DNA of 64,000 bases from Glandiceps talaboti (taxonomy: Eukaryota; Hemichordata; Enteropneusta; Spengelidae), in NCBI RefSeq assembly GCF_964340395.1, contig NC_135556.1, positions 5,228,501-5,292,500 on the forward strand. Direction: 5' to 3'. The position numbers and the translations under genes were made by a program. A model generated the notes under the pieces. That model saw nothing but the letters and a program-made list of their open reading frames with translations, searched no databases and was not told where the DNA came from. How positions within the stretch are numbered: position 1 is the first letter of the stretch; each line of letters opens with the position of its first letter. This document shows, one piece after another, positions 60,461-64,000 of the stretch.

Positions 60461-61841
60461 AGTGCTAGAACTTTATTTTGTGATATTTACAAATAAGTTA
60501 AATAAGGTGATATTTAAATGCACGTGTTAATAATATAAATTTGGCTTCCTTCAATTTTTCGAATATAAACGTATGCAAGAAAATTAAATTCTGTTGAACG
60601 CCCTTTGACTTGATTTGCTCCGGTCTATAGCATAGCAGTGTTTGGAATAAAATAGCTTTAGTATATGTTGTGTGGTTTCATTTGTTTTGTTGAGGAAAAC
60701 AACGGGATCGCGGAATGACGTGAATTCGAATTAAACTACGTAATGAATGAATGTGACATCATCAGCTATTTTCACTTTGGAACACATGTAGGTATACTTA
60801 TCAGTGAACACGTTGTCTTCGCAGTGTACGTACTGATGTACGTGTGCCAGTAACACGTTGTCTTCGCTGTGTACGTACTGATGTATGTGTGCACCCTGTA
60901 AAACAACAAAAACTTATATTACAGCTAGTATGTACATGGATATACATTCATGATGATTACACTTACATAAATGTACATACTTTTACAATGCATGTGCAGC
61001 ATGCGATCGCGAGCTCGTCGGTCGTCCGTCGGCGGTAATATTTTTTTTGCGGAAACTGGGACATTGTGATGATAAAGTTCCGGGGATGAAGTACTCGCTA
61101 ACATAGTTGATCATCGACACGCATACATATGTATTTAGTCGCAGGTATTTGAAATTATTCTGGATTTGCAACTTTTCCATATCTTTGTTGAGAATCTATG
61201 TCAAATATTCTCTGTATTTTCAATACCTATCATTCGGAGTAAGGGAACGACCAGTTTTTACGACGGGGGGGGGGGAGGGGCTCAATTTGGTACTCGAAGA
61301 AGGGGGGTTGGCATCACAAGTAAATGGAGGGACCTTATTTTCAACAATTAAATGAATCATTGGCCATGGTTATTTTCCATACATTTATCAAACAACAAAT
61401 ACATGTACATACAATAAACCATAAACAATAAATAGCTATAAATATATATGCAAATATAACAAAATCTCGCGGCCTCCCAATACACCCCATGCCTATGACG
61501 TTGAGTCACAGCACTGCACTATGTCCACCTTAAAACTGTAGTTTTATTAGAAATGACTTCTCAATATTGTGCACGTCATGAGTTACATTGCGTCATCTAA
61601 GAAGCAGTACAGTGATTGGATGACGGTCCCTGGCTTTGAATGTTAATTTGAAAATAAGTTACAGCTGCAGAGATAAAATATTTAGACCACAACGAACTCT
61701 CAAATAGTGGGAACAAGCCATTGTGTGTGATGTTCTTAGAAGGGGTGAGAAAGAGTAACAAAGCAAACAGAAAATAAATACACACCTGAAAGAAATGAAA
61801 GCAGAAAACCCACCCAACTCAGAATTCACAGAAACCAGTAA

Positions 61842-61895
<54 letters not shown>

Positions 61896-62800
61896 AATTC
61901 GGGAAATTGGGAGCAGTACCAATAGTTAAGAAGACTTAAGTGATGAAGATAGTGATACAGGAGTTCACAAAGATTGTGACCAGATCAAGGAGAAGGGCAG
62001 GGTCTTGCAAGCAGGCTTCTAAATACCGTTAGATGTCCAAAATTAATTGAGTGTGGCCACATCTTGTACAAACTACTGAATTGTTAGTTGGCATAGACAG
62101 AATGTACTACATGTATTCTTACTCAAAATGGCCTTTCTGTTCTTTTATTTAACTGTCATAGTCTCTTACCAAGTTATAGGTTACCAGGTCACATGTGAAA
62201 CCCACTTTGTTCTTGATGTTGTACCACCATGCGATATGAATAAAATCATACGGGGAATATATATTCCAAGTTAAACACGATATTGCTACAATTTAGTATT
62301 TTGACTGATAAATATAGTTATAGACACAGACTTGTTTGATGATGATATAGTAAATTTAAAAGGGCTACTAAGCTACGACTTCTACGGTACATACACAGTG
62401 CAAAGTTATGAGGAAAATTAGATTTTACCTCTGCCCTGGAATATGTTGAATTGAGTATCCATCAGTGAGTGACTGCAAACTACCAGCGAAAATGTAAAGT
62501 TAATATGATGTATGCTTATTCTTTGGTATTAAGAAGACAGCGTCTTTAGAAAAGACAAGATCAAGTTTCGTGTCTCCAGATTTATTTATTTTTCATTTTT
62601 ATTATTATTATCATTTATTTATTATTATTATTATTATTATTTTTTTTTTTTTTGGGGGGGGGTTGATTCACTGTGGATTTTTTTATTCGTCAGAGGCGGG
62701 GGTTGTTTGTTATGTTGATGAATTGTAGGTGCCACTATCTTTAAATACAACACAACCAAAAAAGTCATCGACCAACCTCCGGTTGTAAACTCTGATCGAT
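60461..62800. other. intergenic with simple repeats
   Basis: No gene recognised. A GTT repeat at 61842-61894 and ATT/T/G tracts at 62600-62662 account for the longest open frames. Confidence 0.5.
61842..61894. repeat. GTT trinucleotide repeat
   Basis: About 17 uninterrupted units. Gives a poly-Thr frame on the minus strand. Confidence 0.97.
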
Positions 62801-62807
62801 CCCTAAC

Positions 62808-63215
62808 CTGAGAGACAATCGCACAATATCACACAAACTCAATAAATGAACTTCGCTCGTTTAGGAGGAAGGGGTCTGGCGTCAGTGCAATTGCTGAACT
62901 TCATTTTCGCACTTCTAACGAAATTTCGAAAACTTCCACGCCTTCAATGATAACAAATTCAGTATTTACTACTGCGATGTTCATAGATGGATTAAAATTT
63001 ACTGTTAAAATGACATACAGTTTGGGGTTTCTTGTAGTATTTTAGTGTGTTTACCATCATGTTTTTACATTGCATCGATCTCAGTGGTAGTGTGACCGCC
63101 ACAATTTTCATCATGGTTTACATTTGTGAATGTTGGTTTAGAGAAGGGGGTTTGACCTAACGAAGTTCGACTGAGCTTGTGCGACGCGACATTGATTGTG
63201 CGATTGTCTCGAACG
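62808..63215. repeat. imperfect inverted repeat, possible MITE
   Basis: GAGACAATCGCACAAT near 62812 pairs with ATTGTGCGATTGTCTC ending near 63210. GAACTTCGCTCGTTTAGG pairs more loosely with CCTAACGAAGTTCGACTG. No clear target duplication. Confidence 0.5.
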
Positions 63216-63299
63216 GCCTCACTGGTCTTAGCCTTAGCCTACATGTAGACTTGAGAACGGATATCACTACACACAGACAAGGAAGTCTATGCACTTCGT

Positions 63300-63410
63300 A
63301 CACTATTCTGCTATCCTAACTGACATTTGAGTTTTTGAATTTTCGCTCCCTAGGGAACGGAGCGAAAAATAAAAAATTCAAAATGTCAGTAGCGGAAAAG
63401 TGTAGCGATA
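63300..63410. repeat. foldback with TTTTCGCTCC/GGAGCGAAAA core
   Basis: Arms from about 63300 and 63410 (CACTATTCTGCTA, CTGACATTT and GAATTTTCGCTCC against their inverses) meet around a 9-base loop near 63350. Non-coding. Confidence 0.6.
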
Positions 63411-64000
63411 CAACTGTACAGGTAGGCTACTAAATTATGACTATGATAAAGCACACTGCTGCTGCCACGGTATATCTGTGTATACTGTAGTTCCAGAACA
63501 CATACCTGCGGACAAACTTTGCTTTTAATACAATTGTAAATTACTATATGACATTGATATCTCTCACCTGTATGTGTTGGGTGCTAAGAAATACATACTT
63601 AATTAAAAATAACTGTAAATATGAATCGAAATAACATGCAGAGCTGCAGAGGTAGCAAAAGCACCGAGTATCCAATATTTGCAATCAACTGGAGCGGGTG
63701 ACGCTACGCGCATGCTCAGTTCATATCTCACGCGCGACATACATATATTTGCATAACAATACTAACAATCTAAGATTGGAATGACATGTTTTTCTCGGAA
63801 TACTGTAAATTGGTATTGAAGTCTTAAGCTCAGTTATTTGTAAGCTGTGTTTTGTTTCTATAGAAAATAGCTATGTTTAACACTAACAGTAAAAAATGGA
63901 ACTTTGTCGCGGGTAACTGTGTTCAGAAATGCATCGGCGAACGCACACAAAACCGTACTAAATGTTTGAGTCATTTGACACATATCTCAATTGCTGGCCG
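63411..64000. other. intergenic, no gene recognised
   Basis: No coding, RNA or repeat signal that I can support. Confidence 0.4.

Overview
The window is metazoan nuclear DNA. It is AT-rich and intron-bearing, and it carries a tRNA-Pro gene, non-LTR retrotransposon pieces, several foldback elements, long simple repeats and a leucine-rich-repeat/Ig receptor-like gene. There is no operon structure and no dense coding. It reads like a marine invertebrate, most plausibly a non-vertebrate deuterostome (hemichordate or lancelet type) or a lophotrochozoan. I cannot fix the species from sequence alone.

The main content (about 2.2-45.4 kb) is a segmentally duplicated locus carrying a divergent homeobox gene. 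Five copies look intact: one on the minus strand (2881-3921) and four on the plus strand (19373-20491, 26700-27713, 35065-36174, 42000-43112). Each has the same three exons (190, 299 and 114 nt; intron phases 1 and 0), which join to a 200-residue protein. Residues 118-177 form a 60-residue homeodomain with L16, F20, W48, F49 and R53 in place, split by an intron between homeodomain residues 46 and 47. The near-invariant Asn51 is Ser. A sixth, much older relative at 11386-12340 (minus) keeps the exon/intron plan but is truncated and frameshifted. Each intact copy has a shared promoter module (octamer, TATA-like box, E-box, small hairpin, CRE sites), an AATAAA about 140 nt after the stop, and then a long TATG/CATA microsatellite. 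The copies sit in duplicons D1-D5 of roughly 4-7.5 kb. Insertions present in some duplicons and absent from others give a relative order of events.

Between the duplicons lie a 119-bp satellite of about 25 units with an inverted remnant (6.5-9.5 and 12.5-13.2 kb), a 2-kb terminal-inverted-repeat element (13980-15971), LINE remnants and simple repeats.

Right of the array, a minus-strand seven-exon gene (45426-50908) encodes a predicted 476-residue protein with an N-terminal CCCH zinc finger. The last D4/D5 duplication breakpoint corresponds to a point in its final exon. From 51 to 57 kb I see no convincing gene. At 57005-58417 there is a secreted or receptor-like LRR-Ig gene, followed by a decayed tandem copy of its Ig end (59.2-59.5 kb) within a local duplication. 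The last 4 kb hold only simple repeats and foldback elements.
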